Counted from the first letter of the stretch, positions 45,451 to 53,391 are shown. The stretch is DNA of 64,000 nucleotides from UBA1227 sp045629305 (GCA_045629305.1 JAZQQZ010000019.1:1-64000); one strand, 5' to 3'. Made by a program: numbers and translations. The notes: generated from the sequence alone by a model not told the origin.

Positions 45451-45469
45451 TTGTCGGGGCTTTTCTTTT
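45451..45469. terminator. Right arm of the split bidirectional terminator
   Basis: TTGTCGGGGC followed by TTTTCTTTT. The matching arm is at 43967-43976, now 1.47 kb away because of the IS insertion. Confidence 0.8.
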
Positions 45470-46952
45470 ACATATGGAATAAGCTCGCTGTCTGGTACCA
45501 AGGCTCACATGTGAGATTGATTCCAAGTCTCTTAAATGTCTTAGCATCAACTTCGGATACGATTACTGAACTATGTGCCTCGCATCCACGGAGCTTGTCG
45601 AGACAAGCAAATGCGGCAGCGGCCTTCGGGTCTGTTGCTGCGGCAATTGAGAGAGCGATGAGAACTTCATCGCTGTGGAGGCGAGGGTTCTTTCCGCCGA
45701 GTGTCTTGGTCTTGAGCTCCTGGATTGGCTCAAATACAACTGGTGGAATGAGATGATATTCATCTTCAATTCCTGCAAGCTCTTTAAGAGCATTGAGGAG
45801 GATTGATGATGAAGGACCGAGAAGATCTGTTGTCTTACCGGTTACAATCTTTCCGTTTGGAAGTTCGATTGCAGCGGCTGGTCCGTCACTCGCTTCCGCT
45901 TTATCAAGGGCTGCCTTGATAACAGGGCGTGCATCGGTTGTGATGCCTGCCTGCTTCATAAGAACTTCGAGTTTCATAACTGTCTCGTTGTCTCCGATGC
46001 CCTTCTTCTTGTCACACATTGCTGTGTAATAACGACGAACGATTTCCTGGTTGGATGCCTCTACGCAGGCAGCATCATCAACGATGCAGTTACCCGCCAT
46101 ATTTACACCCATATCCGTAGGAGATTTATATGGAGATTTTCCTGAAATCTCTTCGAAGATCGCATTGAGTACTGGGAACACTTCTACATCACGGTTGTAG
46201 TTTACTGTGGTCTCACCATATGCCTCAAGATGGAATGGGTCAATCATATTTACATCATTGAGGTCTGCGGTAGCTGCCTCATATGCGAGGTTTACCGGAT
46301 GCTTCAGTGGAAGGTTCCAGATAGGGAAGGTTTCAAATTTGGCATATCCTGATTTGATACCATGTTTATTATCATGGTAGAGCTGGGAGAGGCATACGGC
46401 CATCTTTCCAGAACCAGGGCCAGGAGCTGTAATGACAACGAGTGAACGAGTGGTTTCAATATAGTCGTTCTTTCCGAATCCCTCATCGGATACGATGAGA
46501 GGGATGTTACTTGGGTAACCGTCGATTGGGTAATGACAATATACGTTGATGCCGAGATTCTCAAGACGTGTCTTGAAGGCATCTGCTGCAGGCTGGCCCT
46601 GGTAACGTGTCATAGCGACACTACCAACATAGAGGCCGTATGCCTTAAATGCGTCGATAAGGCGAAGGATCTCAAGATCATAAGTGATGCCATTATCGCC
46701 GCGAGTCTTGTTCTTCTCAATATCTCCGGCGTTGATAGCTATTACGATTTCTGCTTGATCCTTGAGCTGTAAGAGCATCTGAAGTTTAGAGTCTGGCTTG
46801 AAACCAGGGAGCACCCTGGATGCATGATAGTCATCGAAGAGTTTACCTCCGAACTCCAAGTAGAGCTTTCCTCCAAACTGTTTGATACGCTCCGAAATAT
46901 GCTCGGATTGCATCTTTAAATATTTGTCATTGTCGAAACCAATCTTTGTCAT
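45468..46952 (-). CDS. DUF1846 (UPF0371) family protein, 494 aa
   Basis: A full-length member of the DUF1846 family, found widely in Firmicutes with known structures but no proven activity. The N-terminal KIGFDNDKYLKMQSEHI and GGKLYLEFGGKLFDDYHAS motifs are characteristic, and it has an internal VITAPGPGSGKMAVCLSQLY P-loop-like stretch. It overlaps the upstream sortase gene by 4 bases (ATGA). Its original terminator has been interrupted by the IS, so its transcript may run into the element. Confidence 0.94.
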   Translation of the reverse strand: MTKIGFDNDKYLKMQSEHISERIKQFGGKLYLEFGGKLFDDYHASRVLPGFKPDSKLQMLLQLKDQAEIVIAINAGDIEKNKTRGDNGITYDLEILRLIDAFKAYGLYVGSVAMTRYQGQPAADAFKTRLENLGINVYCHYPIDGYPSNIPLIVSDEGFGKNDYIETTRSLVVITAPGPGSGKMAVCLSQLYHDNKHGIKSGYAKFETFPIWNLPLKHPVNLAYEAATADLNDVNMIDPFHLEAYGETTVNYNRDVEVFPVLNAIFEEISGKSPYKSPTDMGVNMAGNCIVDDAACVEASNQEIVRRYYTAMCDKKKGIGDNETVMKLEVLMKQAGITTDARPVIKAALDKAEASDGPAAAIELPNGKIVTGKTTDLLGPSSSILLNALKELAGIEDEYHLIPPVVFEPIQELKTKTLGGKNPRLHSDEVLIALSIAAATDPKAAAAFACLDKLRGCEAHSSVIVSEVDAKTFKRLGINLTCEPWYQTASLFHM

Positions 46953-47641
46953 TTTGAATCCTTTCCATAAAATTTATCAACTAGTTCTGCGATTACTACA
47001 TAACGTTTTGTGCCGTTCTTAGTACATGTTGAAAGTGTTACACGGGTATTCTTGTTGTCGCCCACATAATACAGATCACTTGCTGCTTTAGTTGTCTTCG
47101 CAAGCGATACTTTATATACATTCACTTCACCTGATGGAAGGAAAATGAATACATAAGGATGAGAGTCATAGAAGTCTTTGTCTCGGAACTTTCTAAGCGT
47201 TCCGAACATGGAACCATCCCTTGTGTTGTGACCGTGAATTACCGTGTTGATGTCGCTGAGATCTGGTGAACATGAGCAATCGATAAAGATTGCTCCGAAG
47301 TTCGACTTTGTACCATCATATGCATGGCTTAGATAAAAGTCGTTCGTTTCCGTCGCAGCGACGAGCGGGTAATTCACGCCCGTATCCTTTATATAAATCC
47401 AGCCGACAACGTCTGGATTCTCTGCGACTATCGTCGCCATATCAACATTTATATCAAGATAATCTCTGTACTTCTCAGGGATATTAGAATTTACTTCTTC
47501 GCTCACGTAAGTTTTTCTTGGAGCGGAGTAAATTTTATTTCCCTTGATGTATTTAATTTCGCTAATCACCAACATTATGATGCTGACTACGAAAACTATG
47601 ATACAGAGAACTTCAATTGCGGTTAATAATTTCTTCTTCAT
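46949..47641 (-). CDS. srtB: Class B sortase, 230 aa
   Basis: Membrane-bound cysteine transpeptidase that attaches proteins to the cell wall. N-terminal anchor at about 6-28; catalytic H138 (VIHGHNT), C206 (TLSTCTK) and R213 (KRYVVIAEL). The central GVNYPLV and FGAIFIDCSC motifs fit class B. No protein in this window carries a clear sortase sorting signal, so the substrates are elsewhere. It starts right at the stop of the PAS-like gene and overlaps the DUF1846 gene. Confidence 0.93.
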   Translation of the reverse strand: MKKKLLTAIEVLCIIVFVVSIIMLVISEIKYIKGNKIYSAPRKTYVSEEVNSNIPEKYRDYLDINVDMATIVAENPDVVGWIYIKDTGVNYPLVAATETNDFYLSHAYDGTKSNFGAIFIDCSCSPDLSDINTVIHGHNTRDGSMFGTLRKFRDKDFYDSHPYVFIFLPSGEVNVYKVSLAKTTKAASDLYYVGDNKNTRVTLSTCTKNGTKRYVVIAELVDKFYGKDSK

Positions 47642-48429
47642 TAAACAATCTCTTTAATTGCGAAGATTACGAGCGGGTAATCTTTTGCATACTCTGAGTA
47701 TTTTGTTACGTTGAGTTCGAAAGCTTTATTCTTCTTATCTCTGAAAATAAGAACGATTCTGTCCTTCGTCTCGAACTGTGTACGGATGTACTTATAGTCG
47801 ATGAACTTCTCTACGCTTTGAACGAAGTCCTCTGAGACATAGTTGTCGATGAGATCTCTCATCATCTCTTTATGGCTTTCGAACTGGCTTGCGTAGTTGT
47901 CATACTCGCTCTTTCCTGTTGAATATACGAGCTTGCTCATCTCATTGTCGAGGTCGATTACATATACGAGAATATGGTCGTGGAGCAATTGCTTGAGCAC
48001 CGTCTCGTTGAACGCCTGTGTCTTATCAAGCTCGTTCTTCTTCATGATCTCATCAATCGGAAGTGCGTTGAAATAGAACACTTTATGTCCTGAGCCCTCG
48101 CTTATTGGCGTAAGGCGCACGCGATACCAGTGATATTCGTTGTCGAGCCTGCTTATCATAAGCACGTCGAAACGAATAAGCCTCATGCTCTCGTGCGCGT
48201 CGCTTAAGTTCTTAAGCGACAACTCGTTTTTAATCCTACTAGCGAATAGTGGATGTACGCTTTTAAGGGTGATGTCAACGAGCTCCTGCACCTTCATATC
48301 CTCAAAATCCGAGTTGTCGCGTAGCCCATAGCACGCATCCTCGGTGAGGTCTATAACGACATTGAAAGCAAATGTTGTCTCCAAATATTCTGATACAATT
48401 CGTTCCATTCGGTTACGATCGCCCATAAA
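47641..48429 (-). CDS. PAS-like domain protein of unknown function, 262 aa
   Basis: No catalytic domain is recognisable. The N-terminal ~130 residues (FAFNVVIDLTEDACYGLRDN, HWYRVRLTPI) and the next ~110 (ILVYVIDLDNEMSKLVYSTG) both look like PAS sensor folds as found in front of GGDEF or kinase domains, but the effector part is missing. AGGAAGGTG places the start at the ATG at 48427-48429. An upstream-open frame runs through the tRNA gene and is rejected. The tRNA-Thr gene ends 14 bases before it, so the mRNA probably begins with the tRNA. Confidence 0.6.
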   Translation of the reverse strand, partial: FMGDRNRMERIVSEYLETTFAFNVVIDLTEDACYGLRDNSDFEDMKVQELVDITLKSVHPLFASRIKNELSLKNLSDAHESMRLIRFDVLMISRLDNEYHWYRVRLTPISEGSGHKVFYFNALPIDEIMKKNELDKTQAFNETVLKQLLHDHILVYVIDLDNEMSKLVYSTGKSEYDNYASQFESHKEMMRDLIDNYVSEDFVQSVEKFIDYKYIRTQFETKDRIVLIFRDKKNKAFELNVTKYSEYAKDYPLVIFAIKEIV

Positions 48430-48443
48430 AGCACCTTCCTTTC

Positions 48444-48519
48444 TGGAGCTGGAAACGTGACTCGAACACGCGACCTGCTCATTACGAATGAGCTGCTCTA
48501 CCAACTGAGCTATTCCAGC
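48444..48519 (-). tRNA. tRNA-Thr (anticodon CGU)
   Basis: A cloverleaf can be drawn: acceptor GCTGGAA/TTCCAGC, D-arm GCTC-AGTTGGTA-GAGC, anticodon loop TTCGTAA (CGU, decoding ACG), T-arm GCGTG-TTCGAGT-CACGT, and an encoded CCA. It is the first element of the minus-strand unit with the PAS-like, sortase and DUF1846 genes, and lies beside an AT-rich accessory island on its 5' side. Confidence 0.96.
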
Positions 48520-48562
48520 ATAATAAAGCTTATATATTTTAATATAAGTTACATACCAATAT

Positions 48563-48591
48563 ATAATACACGGTTTAGCACTTTGGCGCAA
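48563..48591 (-). promoter_or_regulatory. Probable promoter of tRNA-Thr unit
   Basis: On the minus strand: TTGCGC (48586-48591), a 17-base spacer, and TATTAT (48563-48568), 43 bases before the tRNA 5' end. Confidence 0.5.
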
Positions 48592-48644
48592 GGCAGTATC
48601 TTCTTAGAAAATATTTAGTATTTCAAAATGTTGTAAAAAAAGAG

Positions 48645-48672
48645 TTGACAAATACAAGATTTTGAGTACAAT
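48645..48672 (+). promoter_or_regulatory. Promoter of the XRE/ImmA island
   Basis: Perfect TTGACA at 48645-48650 and TACAAT at 48667-48672 with a 16-base spacer, directly followed by a dyad (48678-48701). Confidence 0.75.
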
Positions 48673-48677
48673 AAAAT

Positions 48678-48701
48678 TGTACGATACAAAATGTATGTAC
48701 A
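48678..48701. promoter_or_regulatory. Probable operator for the XRE repressor
   Basis: TGTACGATACA and TGTATGTACA form an inverted repeat (one bulged base) around an AA centre, between the -10 box and the ribosome binding site. This is the expected position for autorepression by the downstream XRE protein. Confidence 0.6.
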
Positions 48702-48714
48702 TAAGGAGGTAATT

Positions 48715-49062
48715 ATGGCGAACGAAATTTTTGCAGCAAGGATTAAATTATTAAGACAAAATAAAGGATTAAGTTTAGACCAGTTAGCAAAAGAACTCCA
48801 AATCAACAAGAGCCGTGTAGGCATGTGGGAAAGCTCTGGCACTATACCAAGAGAAGACGTATTGATTAAATTATCTCAATATTTTGATGTATCAACAGAT
48901 TATCTTCTTGGAAATGATACTATGAAAGGTAATATGCCTTCAAATAGTGAAATACAAAGGTTACAACGTGGCCTTGAAAAACTTAATGATGAAGATTTAA
49001 AGAGAGCTGAAGATATGTTAAAACTAGTATTTAAAGATATTTTTGAGGAGGATCAGTATTAA
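48715..49062 (+). CDS. XRE family transcriptional repressor, 115 aa
   Basis: The N-terminal HTH_3 domain (about 5-62: IKLLRQNKGLSLDQLAKEL, NKSRVGMWESSG, LSQYFDVSTDYLLG) is of the Cro/CI/ImmR type. A short helical C-terminal part follows for dimerisation. AAGGAGG at 48703-48709 fixes the ATG at 48715; an upstream in-frame ATG lies in the operator. Next to an ImmA/IrrE peptidase gene, it is probably inactivated by cleavage under stress, as in ICEBs1. Base composition is clearly more AT-rich than in the housekeeping genes. Confidence 0.92.
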   Translation: MANEIFAARIKLLRQNKGLSLDQLAKELQINKSRVGMWESSGTIPREDVLIKLSQYFDVSTDYLLGNDTMKGNMPSNSEIQRLQRGLEKLNDEDLKRAEDMLKLVFKDIFEEDQY

Positions 49063-49734
49063 GTGGGAGATAGTAATCCAAATTTTTCTAAAGCATATTG
49101 TGCCGCAAATGAAATATTGGTTAAATCAAGCCTAATTTCAAATTTCCCTTTTGATGCAATTAGTTTGGTTAGAGATGAATCTGATATTTCGTTTTGCTCT
49201 TTTTCAAGAGCAAAAGAAAAATATTCATTAAATATGATCGATTTTGGAAGCAAATCTGCAATAATTTTTGAATATGCCGGTATGCATATTATTTTTTGTA
49301 ATGATAGCCATGTTGAAAATAGGCAACGATGGTCAATTATTCATGAATTTGGTCATTATGTTTTAAACCACAAGATGAATGTAAGTAAAAATGATCCTTT
49401 ATATAAAAACCAAGAGATAGAAGCAAATTGTTTTGCTGCACAAATATTGATGCCGGAACAGATTATTCGCCAATTTGAAAAAAGAGGTAAAGGAATTACG
49501 GTAGAATTTTTAATGAATTCTTTTAAAGTTACTAATGATGCGGCAGATAAAAGAATTATTACTATGCAAAATTATCAATCAGAGTGGCATTCTCGTAGAG
49601 AGTGCGAATATGATGATATTATTATTCAGAAATTTTCTAGTTTTACTAATAAAATAGCTCCATTTCCTAAAAATTATTTTGATTTTGAAGAAGAATTTGA
49701 ACTTGAAAATGAACGTTCAAAGTGGAGCTTTTAA
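49063..49734 (+). CDS. ImmA/IrrE family metallo-endopeptidase, 223 aa
   Basis: Zinc peptidase with HEFGH (H94, E95, H98) and the third ligand in EANCFAAQILMP about 20 residues on. ImmA homologs cut their partner repressor to induce mobile elements or stress genes. A 45-residue C-terminal tail after the peptidase core is acidic and unassigned. The GTG start abuts the XRE stop codon, with GAGGA upstream, so the two are translated together. Confidence 0.9.
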   Translation: MGDSNPNFSKAYCAANEILVKSSLISNFPFDAISLVRDESDISFCSFSRAKEKYSLNMIDFGSKSAIIFEYAGMHIIFCNDSHVENRQRWSIIHEFGHYVLNHKMNVSKNDPLYKNQEIEANCFAAQILMPEQIIRQFEKRGKGITVEFLMNSFKVTNDAADKRIITMQNYQSEWHSRRECEYDDIIIQKFSSFTNKIAPFPKNYFDFEEEFELENERSKWSF

Positions 49735-49762
49735 TAAATGCCTATGAAAAGAGGTGGTAAAA

Positions 49763-49945
49763 TTGATTGTAGTTAATAAAAATAGAAAATGCGCTATACA
49801 AGTTGGTGCGAACAACTTGAATAACGCAATTTCCTCGGATGTTGACATCCATATGTGTATATATAATTATGCCAACTTTCGAGGAAATATTCAAGCATAT
49901 ATTTTTAAATTTTTAGAAAGAAGGCATAATAATGTCAAAAATTAA
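49763..49945 (+). CDS. Small hypothetical protein, 60 aa
   Basis: A short frame with a TTG start behind AAAGAGGTGG (49746-49755) and a stop inside the start of the next gene. Its amino acid make-up is ordinary with no recognisable motif. It sits between the ImmA and DUF4417 genes and shares their AT-rich composition. It may be a real small partner protein or spurious; the ribosome binding site is its main support. Confidence 0.45.
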   Translation: MIVVNKNRKCAIQVGANNLNNAISSDVDIHMCIYNYANFRGNIQAYIFKFLERRHNNVKN

Positions 49946-50597
49946 TTCTACCCGCAGTGGGTGTAAAGACGTTTTCAACGCATTTTTGGTTGAAGATGTA
50001 TCAAAATATTTTGGAGATATTGAGATACCTCCAATATCTCCAACAAATGAAGTTCCAAATAAGTTGATTTTGTTTTCAAAGGCATTAAAATGCACTGATT
50101 ATGATCAGTGGGTGTGCTTTTATGAAGACGATACTTCGTTTGAAAGGATTTGGCGAAATCCAAAAAAATATTTGCCTATATTAAAAAAATTTAATGGAGT
50201 AATCGCTCCTGACTTTAGTCTTTATAGAGATATGCCACTTGTTATGCAACAGTGGAATACATATCGTAGTAGAGCAATTGGCCATTGGCTTCAGTTTAAT
50301 GGGATTAATGTAATAGCGAATGTGAGAGCTAGTGATAGTCGTTCTCATTCGTTTTGTTGCTTAGGATTAGAACAGGGCGGAACAATTGCTATAGGTTCTC
50401 ATGGATGTATCAAATTGAGATCGGATAGATTATATTTCATAGATAATCTTAAGTTTATTGTAGAAACATTAAATCCTACAACTATTGTCATATATGGTAG
50501 AGCACCTGATGAAATTTTTGAGTTTTGTAAGTTGCGCGGCATTAATATAGTTTCGTTTGAATCTGATTATGCCATTAGCCGAAAGGCGGTGGTATGA
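49932..50597 (+). CDS. DUF4417 family protein, 221 aa
   Basis: Matches the DUF4417 family pattern: FYEDDTSFERIW, PKKYLPILKKFNGVIAPDFS, the DMPLVMQQWNTYRSRAIG core, and VIYGRAPDEIF near the end. This family is common in phages and mobile elements of Firmicutes and has no assigned activity. The invariant D/R residues (PDFSLYRDMP, WNTYRSR) suggest an enzyme acting on nucleotides or nucleic acid, but that is only a guess. GAAGG at 49919-49923 supports the ATG start. Its stop is one base before the next gene. Confidence 0.88.
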   Translation: MSKINSTRSGCKDVFNAFLVEDVSKYFGDIEIPPISPTNEVPNKLILFSKALKCTDYDQWVCFYEDDTSFERIWRNPKKYLPILKKFNGVIAPDFSLYRDMPLVMQQWNTYRSRAIGHWLQFNGINVIANVRASDSRSHSFCCLGLEQGGTIAIGSHGCIKLRSDRLYFIDNLKFIVETLNPTTIVIYGRAPDEIFEFCKLRGINIVSFESDYAISRKAVV

Positions 50598-50598
50598 T

Positions 50599-51090
50599 AT
50601 GGGCGCGGGTTATCATGGTGGATTTGGGAAAACTTTTGGGTCTTCTCATTATGCTTATGGCGATGCGACCTTTATGGGCGACAGGGAAGATTTTTTAAAA
50701 AATATTAAAAATCGTAAAGATGTCGACATAAACGGGCAATTTGATTTAATAGCACATGGTTCTCTTTCTCATGTAGAAATTGAACATAATGGAGCGACAG
50801 TCAAGATTAATTCTAGAGTTGCCGCAAGACTTATAAAACAACTTCCAGGATATCACGGTCAAGATATTCGTTTGCTATCTTGCAACACAGGAGCAAAAAA
50901 TGCTAGTTTTGCGCAAGATTTAGCAAACAAGTTGAATGTAAAGGTACATGCTCCCACTACATATCTTTGGGCTGGTGCAGATGGAAATCATTTTGTAACA
51001 GGGGGTAAACTTGTTAATGGAGAACTCGTGCCGGACTATAGCAAACCTGGACATTTTAAAACTTATTATCCACAGAGGAGGAAAAAATAA
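50599..51090 (+). CDS. Orphan polymorphic-toxin-like C-terminal module, 163 aa
   Basis: Starts with MGAGYHGGFGKTFGSSHYAY, a glycine-rich segment like those that precede C-terminal toxin domains. The rest has FDLIAHGS, IRLLSCNTGAKNASFAQDLA and VKVHAPTTYLWA, a pattern I associate with a His/Cys (caspase/CHAT-like) module at the ends of RHS/WXG-type toxins. The H (AHGS) and C (LSCNTG) could be a catalytic pair. No signal peptide or delivery domain is present. AAAGGCGGTGG supports the ATG at 50599. The next gene overlaps by one base (TAATG), as toxin-immunity pairs often do. Confidence 0.65.
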   Translation: MGAGYHGGFGKTFGSSHYAYGDATFMGDREDFLKNIKNRKDVDINGQFDLIAHGSLSHVEIEHNGATVKINSRVAARLIKQLPGYHGQDIRLLSCNTGAKNASFAQDLANKLNVKVHAPTTYLWAGADGNHFVTGGKLVNGELVPDYSKPGHFKTYYPQRRKK

Positions 51091-51437
51091 TGATATGTGA
51101 TAGATGTAACTCCGAGATGAAATATTTTGAGGAAGGAAGATCTTGCGGTTGGAGATGTGAGACATGCGATAATTCGATTGCAACTTCCCTTGTTGAAGCA
51201 ATTTATAATGATACAAAGGAGTATACAATTATGCTCCTTCCGAATGATGATGCTTCAATTGGTGCATTAAAAGTTTTATCAAAAATTACTTCCGGAAATT
51301 TTATTTCGGCAAAAGAATTGTTAAAGAATGCTCCAGTTGTTTTACTTACATCTAATGCTGTGGAGGTAAGAGATATTAAAGAAAAATTAGATTCTGTGAA
51401 ATTAAACTACTCTATATCTCCAACATTTGATTACTAA
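51090..51437 (+). CDS. Zinc ribbon plus ribosomal L7/L12 C-terminal-like protein, 115 aa
   Basis: An N-terminal zinc ribbon (C3, C6, C23, C26) is followed by ~70 residues resembling the L7/L12 C-terminal domain: KVLSKITSGNFISAKELLKN, then VEVRDIKEKLDSVKLNYSI. The start overlaps the stop of the toxin-like gene. The position and small size suggest an immunity protein, but no immunity family is recognised and the domain pair could have another regulatory role. A terminator follows 9 bases after the stop. Confidence 0.7.
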   Translation: MICDRCNSEMKYFEEGRSCGWRCETCDNSIATSLVEAIYNDTKEYTIMLLPNDDASIGALKVLSKITSGNFISAKELLKNAPVVLLTSNAVEVRDIKEKLDSVKLNYSISPTFDY

Positions 51438-51444
51438 TTTATTG

Positions 51445-51481
51445 AAAGAGAGAATAGGATTTTCCTACTCTCTCTTTTTTT
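51445..51481 (+). terminator. Rho-independent terminator closing the AT-rich island
   Basis: AGAGAGAATAGGA pairs with TCCTACTCTCTCT (one mismatch), with a short T loop and TTTTTTT after it. Confidence 0.85.
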
Positions 51482-51508
51482 ATGAATGTTTAATTAAGTG
51501 TCAAAATC

Positions 51509-51537
51509 TTGATATATTTACCTAAATATGGTATTAT
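51509..51537 (+). promoter_or_regulatory. Probable promoter of the dlt-type operon
   Basis: TTGATA (51509-51514), a 17-base spacer, TATTAT (51532-51537). The following leader is almost pure A/T up to AAGGAG before the ATG at 51584. Confidence 0.6.
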
Positions 51538-51583
51538 TAATTATCTATTATATATTATATATACTATATATAAGGAGAAAGAC

Positions 51584-51808
51584 ATGGAAGAATTACTTGA
51601 AATCTTGCAGGAACTCCACAGTGATGTTGACTATGAGACAGAGACAGGTCTTATTGATAAGGGTATTCTCGACAGTTTCGACATCGTATCTCTCGTTGCT
51701 GAAATTGGCGACACATTTGATGTTGAGATTAGCGCAGAGCATCTCATCCCAGAGAATTTTAATAGTGCTAAAGCTCTCTATGCTTTAATCCAATCACTTG
51801 AAGACTAA
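51584..51808 (+). CDS. DltC-like acyl/aminoacyl carrier protein, 74 aa
   Basis: A carrier protein of the PP-binding family; the phosphopantetheine attachment serine is S31 in GILDSFDIV. Short, acidic and helical, as expected. It is the first gene of an operon with an MBOAT acyltransferase, an SGNH-like protein and an adenylating ligase. It therefore most likely carries D-alanine or another acyl/aminoacyl group to the membrane. AAGGAG with 7-base spacing fixes the ATG; longer upstream reading is not supported. Confidence 0.88.
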   Translation: MEELLEILQELHSDVDYETETGLIDKGILDSFDIVSLVAEIGDTFDVEISAEHLIPENFNSAKALYALIQSLED

Positions 51809-51816
51809 GGACTTAT

Positions 51817-53376
51817 ATGCTTTTTACATCATATGAATTCATTGCCTTCGTGGCAGTGTTCTTCCTGCTTTACTATATAGTACCTAAGAAGTGCCAGTAT
51901 CTTCTGGTGCTTTTATTCAGTTATCTTTTCTACTATATAGCGAACCCCGTTTTCCTCATTTATATCCTTATTACGACCGTCACGGTCTATCTTATTGCAC
52001 TTATCTTGCAAAAGAATTTTGATGAGCAGGAACTCTATCTCAAGGAGAAAAAAGAGGAACTTACAAGAGAAGAAAAGAAGAAATATAAATCTATCCAGAA
52101 GAGCAAACGCGCACTCTGGGTAGATTTAGTGCTTGTTATAAACGTTGGAATACTTGCACTGGTCAAGTATTCGGGCTTCCTTTTCAAGGGAATTAACCTA
52201 AGTTTTATGGGACTTGTAATCCCAATGGGTATCAGTTATTACACGATTCAGGCAATCGGCTATGTCCTCGATGTTAAGAGAGGAATGGTAAAAGCGGAGA
52301 AGAATTTCTTCAAGGTTGCACTCTTCGTTTCGTTCTTCCCACAGCTAGTCCAGGGTCCTATTTCAAGATATGCGGATCTTACGGAGACACTTTATGGTGA
52401 GCATAAATTCGATTACAAGCAGTTCACCTTCGGCCTCCAGAGGATACTCTGGGGCTTCTTCAAGAAGCTTGTAATCGCAGATAGGCTGCTGCCGACAATT
52501 ATCACAATCACAGGTGATATTGATAAATACAATGGAGCGTATGCGCTCCTTGCGATGTTCCTTTACACAGCTGATTTGTATGCCGATTTCACAGGTGGTA
52601 TCGATATCACAATCGGTATCGCACAGAGCATCGGCGTGACTGTGAAGGAGAACTTCATCAGGCCATATTTCTCGAAGTCACTCAAAGAATATTGGCGTAG
52701 ATGGCATATCACAATGGGAACATGGTTCCGTGATTATATCTTCTATCCAGTATCGATGAGCAAGCCGCTTCTTAAGCTTTCAAAGTTCCTTAAGAAGAAT
52801 GTTGGCGAGCGAATCGGCAAACGAGCTCCTGTATATATTTCCTCGTTTGCAGTGTGGTTCGTCACCGGCATATGGCACGGTGCGAATTGGACCTTCATTG
52901 TATGGGGCCTTCTCAACTGGTTCATTCTTATGGTATCCGAAGAGTTCGAGCCACTTTACGAAAAGTTCCAGAACAAGACGCACCTTGATCGGAAGACATG
53001 GTATAGAGGATTCCAGGCACTTAGGACTTTCTTCCTCGTAACCTGTCTCAAACTCTTCGACTGTTACAGCAGCGTGGGCGACACATTCAGAGCCTTCGCG
53101 TCAATGGTAACAGTGAAGAATTACAATATATTCTTCGACGGCACAGTGCTCACACTGGGCCTCAGCGCGAAGGATTTCATCGTTGTCGCCCTCGCAATTC
53201 TCGTGGTATTCACCGTGAGCCTTATCCAGAGGTCCGGTTCAGTTCGCGAGAAAATTGCGAAGAAACCATTTGCATTTAGAGCTACAGTATGGGGTGCTCT
53301 CATAGTTGTAACTCTTGTCTTCGGTGCTTATGGTATCGGCTACGATTCAAGCCAGTTTATATACAACAGATTTTAA
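51817..53376 (+). CDS. DltB-like MBOAT acyltransferase, 519 aa
   Basis: Membrane-bound O-acyltransferase with about eleven helices. The N-terminal FTSYEFIAFVAVFFLLYY, MGISYYTIQAIGYVLDV, FFPQLVQGPISRY and the catalytic histidine H354 in GIWHGANWTF are the MBOAT/AlgI/DltB hallmarks. It moves an acyl group from the carrier across the membrane. It is longer than DltB (~400 aa) and closer to the AlgI size class, so the acyl group and acceptor are not certain. Confidence 0.92.
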   Translation: MLFTSYEFIAFVAVFFLLYYIVPKKCQYLLVLLFSYLFYYIANPVFLIYILITTVTVYLIALILQKNFDEQELYLKEKKEELTREEKKKYKSIQKSKRALWVDLVLVINVGILALVKYSGFLFKGINLSFMGLVIPMGISYYTIQAIGYVLDVKRGMVKAEKNFFKVALFVSFFPQLVQGPISRYADLTETLYGEHKFDYKQFTFGLQRILWGFFKKLVIADRLLPTIITITGDIDKYNGAYALLAMFLYTADLYADFTGGIDITIGIAQSIGVTVKENFIRPYFSKSLKEYWRRWHITMGTWFRDYIFYPVSMSKPLLKLSKFLKKNVGERIGKRAPVYISSFAVWFVTGIWHGANWTFIVWGLLNWFILMVSEEFEPLYEKFQNKTHLDRKTWYRGFQALRTFFLVTCLKLFDCYSSVGDTFRAFASMVTVKNYNIFFDGTVLTLGLSAKDFIVVALAILVVFTVSLIQRSGSVREKIAKKPFAFRATVWGALIVVTLVFGAYGIGYDSSQFIYNRF

Positions 53377-53391
53377 TAGGTGGTAAATAGT

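Noticed and set aside
48430..48591. N-terminal extension of the PAS-like protein through the tRNA
   Set aside because: The added residues are a translation of tRNA-Thr and its leader; a proper ribosome binding site lies right before the ATG at 48427-48429.
49754..49762. GTG start at 49754 for the small 60-aa protein
   Set aside because: The GTG falls within the ribosome binding site AAAGAGGTGG; the TTG at 49763 is better spaced.
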